Shown: positions 9,400-20,212 of the stretch, piece by piece | Layout of the letters: every line of letters begins with the position of its first letter | Position numbering within the stretch: position 1 is the first letter of the stretch | Assembly (NCBI RefSeq): GCF_002287505.1 | Contig: NZ_CP019688.1 | Location: 620,001 to 684,000, forward strand | Direction of reading: 5' to 3' | DNA: 64,000 nt | From: Corynebacterium glaucum | GTDB taxonomy: Bacteria; Actinomycetota; Actinomycetes; Mycobacteriales; Mycobacteriaceae | Translations under genes and position numbers: made by a program | Notes under the pieces: generated by a model | Database searches by the model: none | Told to the model about the DNA's origin: nothing | What the model saw: only the letters and a program-made list of their open reading frames with translations

Positions 9400-10218
9400 A
9401 TGATCCGCCGTTTCGTCGCCGCCGCCGCGACTGCCTTGCTCGCCGTTACCGCGATGCCTATCGCGCACGCGCAGCAGGACCCGAACTACGTGTGGCGCAA
9501 CGATCCGGTTTCTAAGACGCTGGCCGGTAAACCGCTAGCTCAGAGCGTTCTTCACCGCGTTCCTGGTTCTTTACATGACGCGCCGCGAATCCCGCAGGAA
9601 GCGTTGGATGCGCAAGCGCGGGGCAACGCGCTCTACGGCCCGGGTACCCCAGTCTTCGTGGGTACGGGGGAGAACGAAGTGATCTGCACCGTCGCCGTCG
9701 CGGGATACGACAATGCGGGCCGCAAAGTCGCCGTCACTGCTGGGCACTGTGCTGAAGTCGGTGCTCCCGTCGTCTCCGCCGACGCGCGCGGCCTCGGGCA
9801 GACCGGCCGTGTGGTCCACGTGGACTCGCGTTTGGACTACGCCCTCATCCACCTCGCCCCGAACACCGAGGTCACCCGCTCCTACGACGGGCTGACCATC
9901 AACCACCTCGGTTCCGCGCCGATCCAGCCGGGCGGGCAGGTGTGCAAGAAGGGAGTCGCTTCCGGAGTCACCTGTGGCGTGACCTGGCGCGACTGGGACT
10001 TGATGAACATCAACCAGGTCTGCGCGATGCAGGGCGATTCAGGCGCGCCGCTCTACGTTGGTGACCGCCTTGTCGGCCTGATCAACGGCGGTATGTTCCC
10101 GCAGCCGTTTGCGGTCGCGTGCCACAGCCCGCTGCAGGGGCCGATTCATGCCCCAACCGGTTCCGCTCGCGCAGATGCGATCTTCCCGCACATTCCGGGC
10201 GGGTTCCGCCTGCCATAG
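9400..10218 (+). CDS. Secreted trypsin-like serine protease (S1)
   Basis: Exported chymotrypsin-fold protease of 272 residues. The signal peptide covers residues 1-24 (MIRR, Ala-rich core, AHA cleavage site). Catalytic triad: His116 in TAGHC, Asp146 in LDYALIHL, Ser214 in QGDSGAPL. Cysteines near 96/117 and 182/192 can form disulfides. The ribosome site GAAAGAGG lies just before ATG 9400. It is divergent from the ElaA gene with about 95 bases between starts. It is likely a secreted or cell-wall protease; substrate unknown. Confidence 0.92.
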   Translation: MIRRFVAAAATALLAVTAMPIAHAQQDPNYVWRNDPVSKTLAGKPLAQSVLHRVPGSLHDAPRIPQEALDAQARGNALYGPGTPVFVGTGENEVICTVAVAGYDNAGRKVAVTAGHCAEVGAPVVSADARGLGQTGRVVHVDSRLDYALIHLAPNTEVTRSYDGLTINHLGSAPIQPGGQVCKKGVASGVTCGVTWRDWDLMNINQVCAMQGDSGAPLYVGDRLVGLINGGMFPQPFAVACHSPLQGPIHAPTGSARADAIFPHIPGGFRLP

Positions 10219-10231
10219 GCTACGCGCGCAG

Positions 10232-11032
10232 CTAAGCGCCCGGCGCCGCGATCTGCGCCAGCGCAGCCTCGTGCAGCAACCCGTTCGTCGCGAGTGCATC
10301 GCCGCCGTGCGGGCCGTCCTCGCCGGTCAATGAGGTGAACTTGCCGCCGGCTTCCTCAACCAACAGCACGAGCGGCGCGAGATCCCACAGGGAAACCTCC
10401 GGCTCCGCTGCGATGTCCACCGCACCCTCAGCGACAAGGCAGTAGCTGAAGAAGTCGCCGTAACCGCGCAGCCGCCAGGTCTGCTCAGCCAGCCCGAGGA
10501 AGTTGTCCCGCAGGCCGCGATCGGTCCACCCGGACAGCGAGGACATGGACAACGACGCATCCTCGACTTCGGCCACCCCGGAAACGCTCAGCCGCTTGAG
10601 CCCTTGGCCGCCGAACGTGCGCCACGCCCCGGCGCCGCTGGAGGCGTACCAGCGCCTCGCGAGAGCCGGGGCGCTGACGACGCCGACGACGGGGGAGCCG
10701 TCGATAAGCAATGCGACGAGCGTGGCCCAGACCGGCACCCCGCGCACGAAGTTCTTGGTGCCGTCGATGGGATCGATGACCCACTGGCGGCCCTCGAACG
10801 CAGCTTCGCCGCCGAACTCTTCGCCCAACACCGCGTCCGCCGGACGAGCCTCAGTCAGGCGTGCGCGCAGCGCTTCTTCGACGGCCAAATCCGCGTCGGA
10901 GACGGGGGTCAAATCCGGCTTCGACTCGATCTTCAGATCGGCGGCTTCGAACCGGTCGAGGGTGATGGAATCCGCCAGGTCCGTGAGCTCCAGCGCAAGC
11001 GCGAGGTCGTCTGAGTAATTCGGGCTAGTCAT
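10232..11032 (-). CDS. hisN: Histidinol-phosphatase, inositol monophosphatase family
   Basis: Removes phosphate from L-histidinol phosphate in histidine synthesis. The 266-residue IMPase fold has GEEFGG and [15 protein letters not shown] (metal site), and the C-terminal [15 protein letters not shown]. Actinobacterial HisN proteins belong to this superfamily, and in corynebacteria hisN sits beside a second IMPase and prfB as here. ATG 11032 overlaps the upstream impA stop by 8 bases. A copy of GCTTATCGACG encodes L-L-I-D-G. Inositol phosphatase activity is the alternative. Confidence 0.8.
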   Translation of the reverse strand: MTSPNYSDDLALALELTDLADSITLDRFEAADLKIESKPDLTPVSDADLAVEEALRARLTEARPADAVLGEEFGGEAAFEGRQWVIDPIDGTKNFVRGVPVWATLVALLIDGSPVVGVVSAPALARRWYASSGAGAWRTFGGQGLKRLSVSGVAEVEDASLSMSSLSGWTDRGLRDNFLGLAEQTWRLRGYGDFFSYCLVAEGAVDIAAEPEVSLWDLAPLVLLVEEAGGKFTSLTGEDGPHGGDALATNGLLHEAALAQIAAPGA

Positions 11033-11834
11033 GGTCGCCAAGTCTAGCCACCACGTCTTCGACCAGCTTCGCGTTTCCAGCAACGCACCAGGTCACCCCA
11101 CCCGCGTCGACTTTCACCGCGCGCCCGCCAACGGCTTCGACCAGCGCCTTGCCCGGCAGCCAATCCCAGTCCGCCACCGAGTGCTGCAGCCAGCCGCCCA
11201 TTTGTCCTGCGGCGATGTTCGCTAGATCGACCGACCCCGCGCCCCACATCCGCACGGTCGCCGCGTCCACGCTCGCCCGCATCCAAGCCGCCACAATCTC
11301 CGGGTTGCGCATGCAGGTCGGGTGCAGGTAGGTCACCAGGGCTTGATTGCTTATCGACGACTCTGCCAAACGCCCCAGCTCAACCCCATCTCGAGTTGCC
11401 ACACCATCCGCGGCAAGCCACGTGGTGGAAGTCGCCGGGCGGTGCACTGCGCCAATGAGCGCGTTGCCGTCTGCAGGGTCGCCCTCCGCCAGCGCGATCG
11501 CCGAGCAGAAATAGTCCGAACCCTGCGAGAAGTTGTAGGTACCGTCAACCGGGTCGATGACCCAAGTACGCCCGGTCGACGAGGGGCGCGAGGCGCCCTC
11601 TTCGCCGAGCAGCCCGTCGCTCCCGCGCAGCGCCTCGAGCGCCTCGGCGACGAACGCCTCCGCGGTGCGATCCGCTTCCGTCACCACATCGGACACGGAC
11701 GTCTTCTGATCGGCGGCGATGCCTTCGCCGCGCATCCGCAGGGCGAGCTGGCCTGCGTGCTCAACGAGGGCTGCGGCGAGCTCGGCGTCGGAAGAATCTC
11801 GGTGGGCGTGGATGAAGTCAGCGGTACTAGCCAT
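11025..11834 (-). CDS. impA: Inositol monophosphatase family protein
   Basis: Second IMPase-fold phosphatase, 269 residues, with [21 protein letters not shown] and C-terminal [17 protein letters not shown]. Corynebacteria need myo-inositol for phosphatidylinositol and mycothiol, so inositol-1-phosphate dephosphorylation is the probable role. ATG 11834 follows -10 box GATACT (11842-11847) by 7 bases, so a leaderless start is likely. It forms an operon with hisN (8-base overlap). A GCTTATCGACG copy at 11349 creates an ATA codon in S-S-I-S-N. Confidence 0.85.
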   Translation of the reverse strand: MASTADFIHAHRDSSDAELAAALVEHAGQLALRMRGEGIAADQKTSVSDVVTEADRTAEAFVAEALEALRGSDGLLGEEGASRPSSTGRTWVIDPVDGTYNFSQGSDYFCSAIALAEGDPADGNALIGAVHRPATSTTWLAADGVATRDGVELGRLAESSISNQALVTYLHPTCMRNPEIVAAWMRASVDAATVRMWGAGSVDLANIAAGQMGGWLQHSVADWDWLPGKALVEAVGGRAVKVDAGGVTWCVAGNAKLVEDVVARLGDHD

Positions 11835-11881
11835 GCGGCTCAGTATCGCAGCTTCCACGCCAGCCGGCTTAACGAGGGGAG

Positions 11882-13714
<1,833 letters not shown>

Positions 13715-13716
13715 TT

Positions 13717-13812
13717 AGCTTCCTTCGCTGGTGCTAACCAGACAGGTTCGGACGGTGCTCGCGCGGCTGTTAGCGCGATCTCAGCCCGCTGCCGCGGGCG
13801 CCCGTGTGGGGG
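13717..13812 (-). promoter_or_regulatory. TPP riboswitch (THI box) of thiC
   Basis: On the minus strand the leader shows the conserved parts of the thiamine-pyrophosphate aptamer: a GC-rich P1/P2 stem (ACGGGCGCCC), CTGAGAT (the pyrimidine sensor) after GGG, ACCTG, then CTGGTTA with ACCAGCGAAGGAA. It ends right against the thiC Shine-Dalgarno, so ligand binding probably blocks translation initiation. A -10 box TACAGT (13822-13827) lies just upstream. Confidence 0.95.
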
Positions 13813-13891
13813 TGTGCCACCACTGTAGCGTAACGACCCACGTAGGTACGGAGAATTGGGTGGCCAGGCATCTCAACTAAGATGCCTACGT

Positions 13892-14998
13892 ATGCAATCG
13901 GAGACCCAAGCGAGAATCAAGGACCTCGACGCCACCTTGACCACCATCGAGCAGGTGATGGATCTGGATCAAATGGCCGAAAAGGTCCGCGAGCTGGAGC
14001 AACAAGCTGGTGACCCCAGCTTGTGGGACGACCCCGCCCACGCGCAGCAGGTCACTTCCGAACTTTCCGGTGTGCAAGGGCGCCTGAAGAAGGTCACCAG
14101 CCTGCGTGAGCGGCTCACTGACCTGCCGGTGATGTACGAGTTGGCCGAAGAAGAGGGCGAGCCTTCAATGGCCGACGAGGAACTGGAGGATATCGGCTCC
14201 GCCATTGAGTCGTTGGAAGTGCAGACCATGCTCTCCGGCGAGTACGACGAGCGCGAGGCCGTGGTGAGCATCCGTTCCGGTGCAGGTGGCGTGGACGCCG
14301 CAGACTGGGCCGAGATGCTCATGCGCATGTACACCCGCTGGGCGGAAAAGAACGACCACAAGGTCGATGTGTACGACATCTCCTACGCGGAGGAAGCGGG
14401 CATTAAGTCCGCGACGTTCGTCGTGCACGGCGAGTACATGTACGGCCAGCTTTCGGTGGAGCAGGGTGCGCACCGCCTGGTGCGCATCTCGCCGTTTGAC
14501 AATCAGGGACGCCGCCAGACCTCGTTCGCTGAGGTGGAGGTGCTGCCAGTGGTGGAGCAGACCGACCACATCGACATCCCGGATTCAGACATCCGCGTCG
14601 ACGTCTACCGCTCCTCGGGCCCGGGCGGGCAGTCGGTGAACACCACTGACTCCGCGGTGCGCATCACGCACCTCCCGACCGGCATTGTGGTGACCTGCCA
14701 GAACGAGAAGTCGCAGATCCAAAATAAGGCGTCCGCGCTGAACGTGCTGCAGTCGCGCCTGCTGGAGAAGAAGCGCCAAGAGGAAAAGGCCGAGATGGAT
14801 GCGCTTGGCGCAGGCGGCAACGCCAGCTGGGGCAACCAGATGCGCTCCTACGTGCTGCACCCATACCAGATGGTGAAAGACCTGCGCACCGAGTACGAAG
14901 TGGGTGACCCCCAGAAAGTCCTCGACGGAGACATCGACGGCTTCCTGGAGGCCGGCATCCGCTGGCGCATGGCCGAGCAGCAGCAGGGCGAAGCCTAA
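13892..14998 (+). CDS. prfB: Peptide chain release factor 2
   Basis: Class I release factor that reads UGA and UAA. Of 368 residues, Ser200-Pro201-Phe202 is the SPF codon-recognition tripeptide and GGQ at 245-247 is the peptidyl-transferase motif. The reading frame is continuous; the programmed +1 frameshift found in many bacteria near codon 26 is absent, as usual for actinobacteria. The start ATG 13892 follows -10 box TAAGAT (13878-13883) by 8 bases, which points to a leaderless transcript. It is divergent from thiC and its stop overlaps the thiolase stop. Confidence 0.97.
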   Translation: MQSETQARIKDLDATLTTIEQVMDLDQMAEKVRELEQQAGDPSLWDDPAHAQQVTSELSGVQGRLKKVTSLRERLTDLPVMYELAEEEGEPSMADEELEDIGSAIESLEVQTMLSGEYDEREAVVSIRSGAGGVDAADWAEMLMRMYTRWAEKNDHKVDVYDISYAEEAGIKSATFVVHGEYMYGQLSVEQGAHRLVRISPFDNQGRRQTSFAEVEVLPVVEQTDHIDIPDSDIRVDVYRSSGPGGQSVNTTDSAVRITHLPTGIVVTCQNEKSQIQNKASALNVLQSRLLEKKRQEEKAEMDALGAGGNASWGNQMRSYVLHPYQMVKDLRTEYEVGDPQKVLDGDIDGFLEAGIRWRMAEQQQGEA

Positions 14999-16206
14999 GG
15001 GCGCTCGATCACTGCGGCGAGGCCCTGGCCGCCACCGATGCACATAGTCACCAACGCGCGGTTGGCGCCGGTGCGCTGCATGCGGTGCGCGGCGGTGACC
15101 AGCATGCGCGCGCCCGTGGCGCCGACTGGGTGGCCGAGCGAGATGCCGGAGCCCATCGGGTTGAGGCGCTCGTCGTCTTCAGAGATGCACCATGCATCCA
15201 GCACGGCCAACGCCTGCGCGGCGAACGCCTCGTTGAGCTCGATCAGGTCGATGTCGTCGAAGTTCAGATCCAAGCGCTTGAACAGCTTGTCCGTCGCTGC
15301 GACAGGGCCGATGCCCATGGTCTCCGGAGCGACACCTGCAACCGACCAGCCGCGCAGCGTCGCCATCGGGGTGAGTCCGAGTACCTCAGCCTTTTCGCGG
15401 GTAGTCACGATCATGGCTGCGGCGCCGTCATTTTGACCGGAAGCGTTGCCGGCCGTGACCGTGGCGTCGTCAAGCTGGCGACCCATGACCGGCTTGAGCT
15501 TGGCCAGCGACTCTGCCGTGGTGCCTGGGCGGACATGCTCGTCTTTGTCCACGATGATCGGGTCGCCCTTGCGCTGCGGGACCTCGACCGGCACGATCTC
15601 GTCGGAGAAATCGCCGTTTTCCTGCGCGGCTGCGGCGCGGGCGTGGGACATCTCCGCCATTTTGTCCTGGCGCTCGCGGGAAATGTTGTACTCCTCGCGC
15701 AGATTCTCGGCAGTCTCGATCATCCCGCCGGGGATCGGGTGGTTCTTGCCGCCGGCCTTCTCGCGGCCTTCCTGCAGGCGGTCCTGGAGTTCCATCGTGC
15801 CGCCCTTGACGCCCCAGCGGATGCCGCCGTCGACGGTGTACTCCGTATTCGACATCGACTCCGCACCACCAGCGATGATCAGCTCGGCGGCGCCGGAAGC
15901 GATGTGGGACGCAGCGGTCACCACTGCCTGCAGACCCGAACCACAGCGGCGGTCGAGCTGCATGCCGGGCACGTCAATGCCTAGCTCAGCGTCGAGCGCA
16001 ACAACGCGTCCAAGGGCAGGGGCTGCACCGTTGGGGGAGGCTTGGCCGAGGATGATGTCGTCAATATCGGAGCCGGTGATACCGGCCTCCTCGATCACGG
16101 CCTTGACCACCGTCGCCGCGAGAGTCTGCACTGGCACGCCGACGAAGGCGCCGCCGTAGCGGCCGACGGGGGTGCGCTTGGGGTTACAAATAACGATGTC
16201 AGACAT
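14995..16206 (-). CDS. pcaF: Thiolase (acetyl-CoA acetyltransferase / 3-oxoadipyl-CoA thiolase)
   Basis: Cleaves a 3-oxoacyl-CoA with CoA. The 403-residue protein has the acyl-enzyme Cys88 in DRRCGSG, the GHPVGATGA His motif and the second Cys in CIGGGQG. Gene order with an IclR regulator and a divergent CoA-transferase pair is that of pcaF-pcaR/pcaI-pcaJ of corynebacteria. The upper beta-ketoadipate genes (pcaD, B, C, G, H) are absent here, so acetoacetyl-CoA cleavage is an equal possibility. ATG 16206 is preceded by AAGGAG and lies 8 bases after pcaR. Confidence 0.88.
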   Translation of the reverse strand: MSDIVICNPKRTPVGRYGGAFVGVPVQTLAATVVKAVIEEAGITGSDIDDIILGQASPNGAAPALGRVVALDAELGIDVPGMQLDRRCGSGLQAVVTAASHIASGAAELIIAGGAESMSNTEYTVDGGIRWGVKGGTMELQDRLQEGREKAGGKNHPIPGGMIETAENLREEYNISRERQDKMAEMSHARAAAAQENGDFSDEIVPVEVPQRKGDPIIVDKDEHVRPGTTAESLAKLKPVMGRQLDDATVTAGNASGQNDGAAAMIVTTREKAEVLGLTPMATLRGWSVAGVAPETMGIGPVAATDKLFKRLDLNFDDIDLIELNEAFAAQALAVLDAWCISEDDERLNPMGSGISLGHPVGATGARMLVTAAHRMQRTGANRALVTMCIGGGQGLAAVIERP

Positions 16207-16214
16207 GGTGCTCC

Positions 16215-16988
16215 TTAGAGATTTGTGGTTGTGACGTCACGGGTGATCGCGAGCGCGGTGTCGTTGAGCTGAGGCAGAAGCTTCCGCACCAGCTCTTCTG
16301 CTGTGTACGCCGCGGCTCGGGTGGAGACGTTGATCGCGGCGATCGTCTGGTCCTCGGCGTTGCGAATTGGGCAAGCCACAGAACGCAACCCCGCCTCGAG
16401 TTCCTGGTCAACGATGCAGTACCCCTGCTTTGCGACGTGGGCGAGCTCCTGCCGCAGCGCCGCAGGGTCCGTGATCGTTTGATCGGTGATCGGTTCCAGC
16501 GGCACTGCGGCCAGATATGTGTCGAGTTCATTCGCAGGAAGGCCCGCGAGAAGGACCCGGCCCATTGATGTGGCGTAGGCAGGGAAGCGGGTACCGATGG
16601 TGATGTTGACGCTCATGATGCGGTTTGCGGCCGCGCGGGCGACGTAAATGACATCTGGACCGTCTAACACCGATACTGAGCACGACTCGTTGAGCGCGTG
16701 CGACAGCGCTTCAAGGTGCGGTTGCGCGATGTCCGGCAGGCCGAGGCTGGAAAGGTACGAGAAACCGAGGTTGAGGGTGTGGGGTGTGAGCCAGAAAAGG
16801 GACCCGTCCGATTGGGCATAGCCCTCTGCAATCAGCGTGTGCAAGAACCGGCGGGTGGTCGCACGTGGAAGCCCTGTAGCCTCCGCAACCTGGGCGAGGG
16901 TTTGGCGGGGGTGTTGCGCATCGAAGGCGCGGATCACCGCCAACCCCCGGCTGAGGCTCTGCACGAGCTGCACGTTACTTTCGCTCAC
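16215..16988 (-). CDS. pcaR: IclR-family transcriptional regulator (PcaR-like)
   Basis: DNA-binding regulator of 257 residues. The N-terminal winged helix contains QTLAQVAEATGLPRATTRRFLHTL (about 28-51), and the IclR effector domain follows (TRFPAYATSMGRVLLAGL, GLRSVACPIRNAED). The start GTG 16988 is chosen because -10 box TAAGAT (16996-17001) ends 7 bases before it; the longer reading begins with atypical sequence. It probably controls itself, the thiolase and the divergent CoA-transferase through palindromes at 17005-17026. A similar palindrome lies upstream of the carboxylase genes. Confidence 0.88.
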   Translation of the reverse strand: MSESNVQLVQSLSRGLAVIRAFDAQHPRQTLAQVAEATGLPRATTRRFLHTLIAEGYAQSDGSLFWLTPHTLNLGFSYLSSLGLPDIAQPHLEALSHALNESCSVSVLDGPDVIYVARAAANRIMSVNITIGTRFPAYATSMGRVLLAGLPANELDTYLAAVPLEPITDQTITDPAALRQELAHVAKQGYCIVDQELEAGLRSVACPIRNAEDQTIAAINVSTRAAAYTAEELVRKLLPQLNDTALAITRDVTTTNL

Positions 16989-17004
16989 GGTTGTGATCTT
17001 AGAC

Positions 17005-17026
17005 GAACCATGTTCGCTTTGTGAAC
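17005..17026. promoter_or_regulatory. Overlapping IclR-type operators between pcaR and pcaI
   Basis: Two overlapping inverted repeats lie between the divergent -10 boxes: GAAC-CAT-GTTC (17005-17015) and GTTC-N7-GAAC (17012-17026, GTTCGCTTTGTGAAC). The second matches 12 of 15 bases of the palindrome at 20038-20052. Placement over both promoters fits control by the IclR regulator. Confidence 0.55.
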
Positions 17027-17063
17027 CCTTGTGCAGCATGCGAACAGCGGTTACCATGGCCAC

Positions 17064-17807
17064 ATGATTAATAAAGTGCTTGATTCAGTTGAGGAGGCGG
17101 TCGCCGACATTCACGACGGCGCCTCTATCGCTGTTGGCGGATTCGGACTTGTGGGCATTCCCGCTCGGCTTATCGACGCCCTGCGTGAGCAGGGTGCCGG
17201 CGACCTCACCATCATTTCCAACAACCTGGGAACTGACGGCTTCGGTCTGGGTTTGCTGCTGGCGGACAAGCGCATCGCGCGCTCCATCGGTTCCTACCTG
17301 GGTACGAACAAGGAATACGCGCGCCAGTACCTCGAGGGTGAACTCACCGTCGAGTTCACCCCGCAGGGCACCCTTGCTGAGCGCATGCGCGCCGGCGGTG
17401 CCGGCATTCCGGCCTTCTACACCAAGGCTGGCGTTGGCACTCCACTGGCAAGTGGTGAGATCCCGACCCGCTACAACCCGGACGGGACGATTGCGGAGTA
17501 CTCGAAGCCGAAGGAGCTGCGCGAGTTCGGGGGAGAGCAGTACGTCATGGAAGAAGCACTGACCCCGGACTTCTCCTTCGTGCACGCGAAGAAGGCGGAC
17601 CGCTACGGCAACCTGGTGTTTTCCAAGACCGCGCAGAACTTCAATCCGGACGCTGCGGTGTGCGGAAAGATCACCATCGTCCAAGCCGAAGAGGTTGTGG
17701 ATGAAATCCCCGCAGCTGAGGTCAACCTGCCGGGTATCTACGTCGACCGTGTCGTCGAGGTTGGACCGCAAGAAACCGGAATCGAATTTAGGACGGTGAG
17801 CAACTAA
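17064..17807 (+). CDS. pcaI: CoA-transferase subunit A (3-oxoadipate or 3-oxoacid CoA-transferase)
   Basis: Alpha subunit, 247 residues, of a class I CoA-transferase that moves CoA from succinyl-CoA to a 3-oxoacid. It has the glycine-rich entry [18 protein letters not shown] (about 24-41), [12 protein letters not shown] and [19 protein letters not shown] 17064 follows -10 box TACCAT (17052-17057) by 6 bases (leaderless). It overlaps pcaJ by one base (TAATG). Oxoadipate and acetoacetate enzymes cannot be separated by sequence alone; without other pca genes nearby, ScoA-type acetoacetate activation is a real alternative. Confidence 0.85.
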   Translation: MINKVLDSVEEAVADIHDGASIAVGGFGLVGIPARLIDALREQGAGDLTIISNNLGTDGFGLGLLLADKRIARSIGSYLGTNKEYARQYLEGELTVEFTPQGTLAERMRAGGAGIPAFYTKAGVGTPLASGEIPTRYNPDGTIAEYSKPKELREFGGEQYVMEEALTPDFSFVHAKKADRYGNLVFSKTAQNFNPDAAVCGKITIVQAEEVVDEIPAAEVNLPGIYVDRVVEVGPQETGIEFRTVSN

Positions 17808-18445
17808 TGGCTTGGACTAGGGAGCAAATGGCGGCCCGCGCTGCCAAGGAGCTGGAAAACGGTCAGTACGTCAACCTGGGCATCGGCATGCCCACCCTGA
17901 TTCCGGGGTTCCTCCCGGAGGGGATTGAGGTGGTGCTGCACTCCGAGAACGGCATTCTCGGTGTCGGTCCTTACCCGAAGGACCACGCAGTCGATCCGGA
18001 ACTGATCAACGCAGGCAAGGAAACCATTACCGTTGCCCCGGGTGGCTCTTTCTTCAGCTCGTCCGCGTCGTTCGGCATGATCCGCTCCCGCGCGATCGAC
18101 GTTGCTGTCCTCGGTGCAATGGAGGTCTCTCAGCACGGTGACCTCGCCAACTGGATGATCCCGGGCAAAATGGTCAAGGGCATGGGCGGCGCAATGGACC
18201 TCGTCCACGGCGCGAAGAAGGTCATCTTGCTGATGGAGCACACCACCAAAAACGGTGACTCGAAGGTGCTGCCGGAATGCCGCCTGCCGCTGACGGGCGC
18301 GAAGTGTGTCGACCTCATCATCACCAACCTCGCCGTCTTCGAGGTGGATGAGAAAGAAGGCCTCACCCTCGTTGAGGTTGCCGAAGGTGAGACCGTGGAC
18401 TCAGTTGAAGAGCACACCGAAGCGCCATTTCGCTCCAACGTGTGA
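17807..18445 (+). CDS. pcaJ: CoA-transferase subunit B
   Basis: Beta subunit, 212 residues. The catalytic Glu47 lies in HSENGILG, which forms the glutamyl-CoA thioester; [16 protein letters not shown] and [18 protein letters not shown] are family motifs. It is translationally coupled to the alpha subunit. Together they activate a free 3-oxoacid for the thiolase encoded divergently. Alternative name scoB. Followed by a short hairpin and a second terminator. Confidence 0.87.
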   Translation: MAWTREQMAARAAKELENGQYVNLGIGMPTLIPGFLPEGIEVVLHSENGILGVGPYPKDHAVDPELINAGKETITVAPGGSFFSSSASFGMIRSRAIDVAVLGAMEVSQHGDLANWMIPGKMVKGMGGAMDLVHGAKKVILLMEHTTKNGDSKVLPECRLPLTGAKCVDLIITNLAVFEVDEKEGLTLVEVAEGETVDSVEEHTEAPFRSNV

Positions 18446-18520
18446 CGCCTAGGCCTTGTGTCTAGGCGGGGCGGTCAACGGATCGTCGCAAAGCAAAAGC
18501 TCCCCGAGGGGAGCTCTTTT
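18446..18520 (+). terminator. Hairpins downstream of pcaJ
   Basis: The first hairpin is CGCCTAG (18446-18452) with CTAGGCG (18462-18468), without a T run. The second is AGCTCCC-CGAG-GGGAGCT (about 18498-18515) followed by CTTTT and preceded by AAAA, a plausible bidirectional terminator between the convergent pcaJ and MHS-transporter genes. Confidence 0.75.
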
Positions 18521-18548
18521 CATGCTGGGGACTTTGATACCTGGGGCC

Positions 18549-19871
18549 TTAGACCTCGCGGAGGTCGATGCCTTTGGTCTCAGGCAAGATCCGCATGCTC
18601 ACGAGTGTCAGGACGCAGAGCACGACGACGTAGATACCGGAGATGTGGGTGAGGTCCTTGGAGGTGAACCACTGGAAGATGTACGGAGCGGTGCCGCCGA
18701 AGACTGCCACTGACAGGGAGTAGGCGAAGCCGATACTGCTGGTGCGCTGCGAGGTGGGGAAGACCTCCGCCATGATCGGTGCGAGAAGGGCACCGCCGGC
18801 GGCAACCACGACGACTGAGAGGGTGGCCGCGACGAGCATCGTCCACGGGCGGGCGTCGATGAAGTTCATGAGCGGGATCTGCAACAGCGCCATCGCGATG
18901 GCGAACGTGTACATGACCGGCTTGCGGCCGATGCGGTCGGAAAGTGCGCCCCACAGTGGCAGTGCGATCAGGCCGCAGGTCTGGGCGAACACGGAGACCC
19001 AGTATGCACCCTGGGTGGACATGCCCTCGTGGCTGATGGCGTAGGTGGAGATGTAGGAGGTCCAGGTGTAGTGCGCGGAGGTCACGCCGGAGACCATGCC
19101 GATGACCAGTAGAACGTTGACCCAGTTCGGGCGCTGCGGGGTCTGGGAACGGGTATCGGAAAGGTTGTCGTAGGTTGGTGCGCCGCCGTCCCCGAGCTCC
19201 TCGAAGTGGTCAGACTCCTTCATGTGGCGGCGCAAGTAGAGTGCGATGAGCGCGGCAACCGCACCGAGCCAGAACGGGATGCGCCAGCCCCAGGCGGCGA
19301 TCTGCTCATCGGTCAGGGCGAGGGAAATGACGCCGCCGAGGGTGTACGCGATCACGGAACCGCCGAAGATGGACATGTAGACCAGAGACCCCCACTTGCC
19401 GCGACGGGCGGCCGGCGCGATTTCAGGGATGTAGCTGTTCGCCGTCGCAGACTCGCCGCCGTGCGCGAAGCCCTGGAGCACGCGGACCACGAGCAGGATG
19501 ACGGATGCCCAGATGCCGATCTGCTCGTAAGTTGGCATGAGACCGATCAGCACGGCGGTCAGCGCCATGATGATGATCGTGGTCATTAGGACGTTCTTGC
19601 GGCCGATTCGGTCTGCGATGCGGCCGAAGACAATGCCGCCGAGCGGGCGGACGAGGAACCCGACAGCGAACACGCCGAACGTGGACAACAGTGCCGAGGT
19701 GGGATCCGACTTATCGAAGAATGCCGCAGCGATAAACGGTGCGAAGACGGCATAGGAGCTCCACTCGAACCATTCGAGTAGCTGGCCGATCAGGCTGGCG
19801 CCGAGCGACTTACGGTCGGCTGGGCGCTCTGCCTCAATGTGGGTAGAACCCATGCGTTGGCGTGTGGTCAC
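18549..19871 (-). CDS. MFS transporter, metabolite:H+ symporter (MHS) family
   Basis: Twelve-helix uptake permease of 440 residues. MHS features: QLLEWFEWSSYAVFAPF at the first helix, RPLGGIVFGRIADRIGRKN (MFS signature after TM2), RVLQGFAHGGES, and LSDRIGRKPVM in the second half. Relatives carry alpha-ketoglutarate, shikimate, proline/betaine or aromatic acids. GTG 19871 has a strong GGAGGAGG site. Its position next to the CoA-transferase and carboxylase genes suggests that it imports an organic acid used by this block; the substrate is unproven. Confidence 0.88.
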   Translation of the reverse strand: MTTRQRMGSTHIEAERPADRKSLGASLIGQLLEWFEWSSYAVFAPFIAAAFFDKSDPTSALLSTFGVFAVGFLVRPLGGIVFGRIADRIGRKNVLMTTIIIMALTAVLIGLMPTYEQIGIWASVILLVVRVLQGFAHGGESATANSYIPEIAPAARRGKWGSLVYMSIFGGSVIAYTLGGVISLALTDEQIAAWGWRIPFWLGAVAALIALYLRRHMKESDHFEELGDGGAPTYDNLSDTRSQTPQRPNWVNVLLVIGMVSGVTSAHYTWTSYISTYAISHEGMSTQGAYWVSVFAQTCGLIALPLWGALSDRIGRKPVMYTFAIAMALLQIPLMNFIDARPWTMLVAATLSVVVVAAGGALLAPIMAEVFPTSQRTSSIGFAYSLSVAVFGGTAPYIFQWFTSKDLTHISGIYVVVLCVLTLVSMRILPETKGIDLREV

Positions 19872-20037
19872 GTTTCCTCCTCCGGAAGCTTGGACGTATG
19901 AGCGAAAACTATAACCGCCGTCACATCTACGCGGATCGAGACTTGGATCGCATTTGTGGCGTTAGGTGTCTGCGCCTACTTTTCCGAGATCGCACCAGCT
20001 CAAAAGGTATTTTCAATCGACCGACACTCCGAAAAGT

Positions 20038-20052
20038 GTTCGCTATACGAAC
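20038..20052. promoter_or_regulatory. Palindrome upstream of the carboxylase genes, PcaR-box-like
   Basis: GTTCG-CTATA-CGAAC is a perfect 5-bp inverted repeat in the 341-base gap (19872-20212) between the divergent MHS transporter and carboxylase genes. It matches 12 of 15 bases of the pcaR/pcaI operator, including GTTCGCT and GAAC. The rest of the gap holds an extended -10 element (TGCGTACAGT, -10 at 20171-20176), one CGCAAAC word (20194-20200) and AGGAGG (20202-20207); no small gene is visible. Confidence 0.55.
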
Positions 20053-20212
20053 GGCGGTACGCAGAGCGCACCCTATTTCGGGGGAGGGGCAGAGTGGGGT
20101 TTACCGCGTGAAACGTTGAAATCGGAAAAATGGGCGCAATTTTCCCCGCCGAATTTCAGTGCCGGATGCGTACAGTGAGCGCAGCATCTACTGCGCAAAC
20201 TAGGAGGTACAC

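Noticed and set aside
13892..14100. Programmed frameshift in prfB
   Set aside because: The frame is open from ATG through the early region where the internal UGA would be.
17005..17015. LexA/SOS box reading of GAAC-CAT-GTTC
   Set aside because: The actinobacterial SOS box needs a 4-base centre (GAAC-N4-GTTC); here it is 3, and the flanking genes are catabolic.
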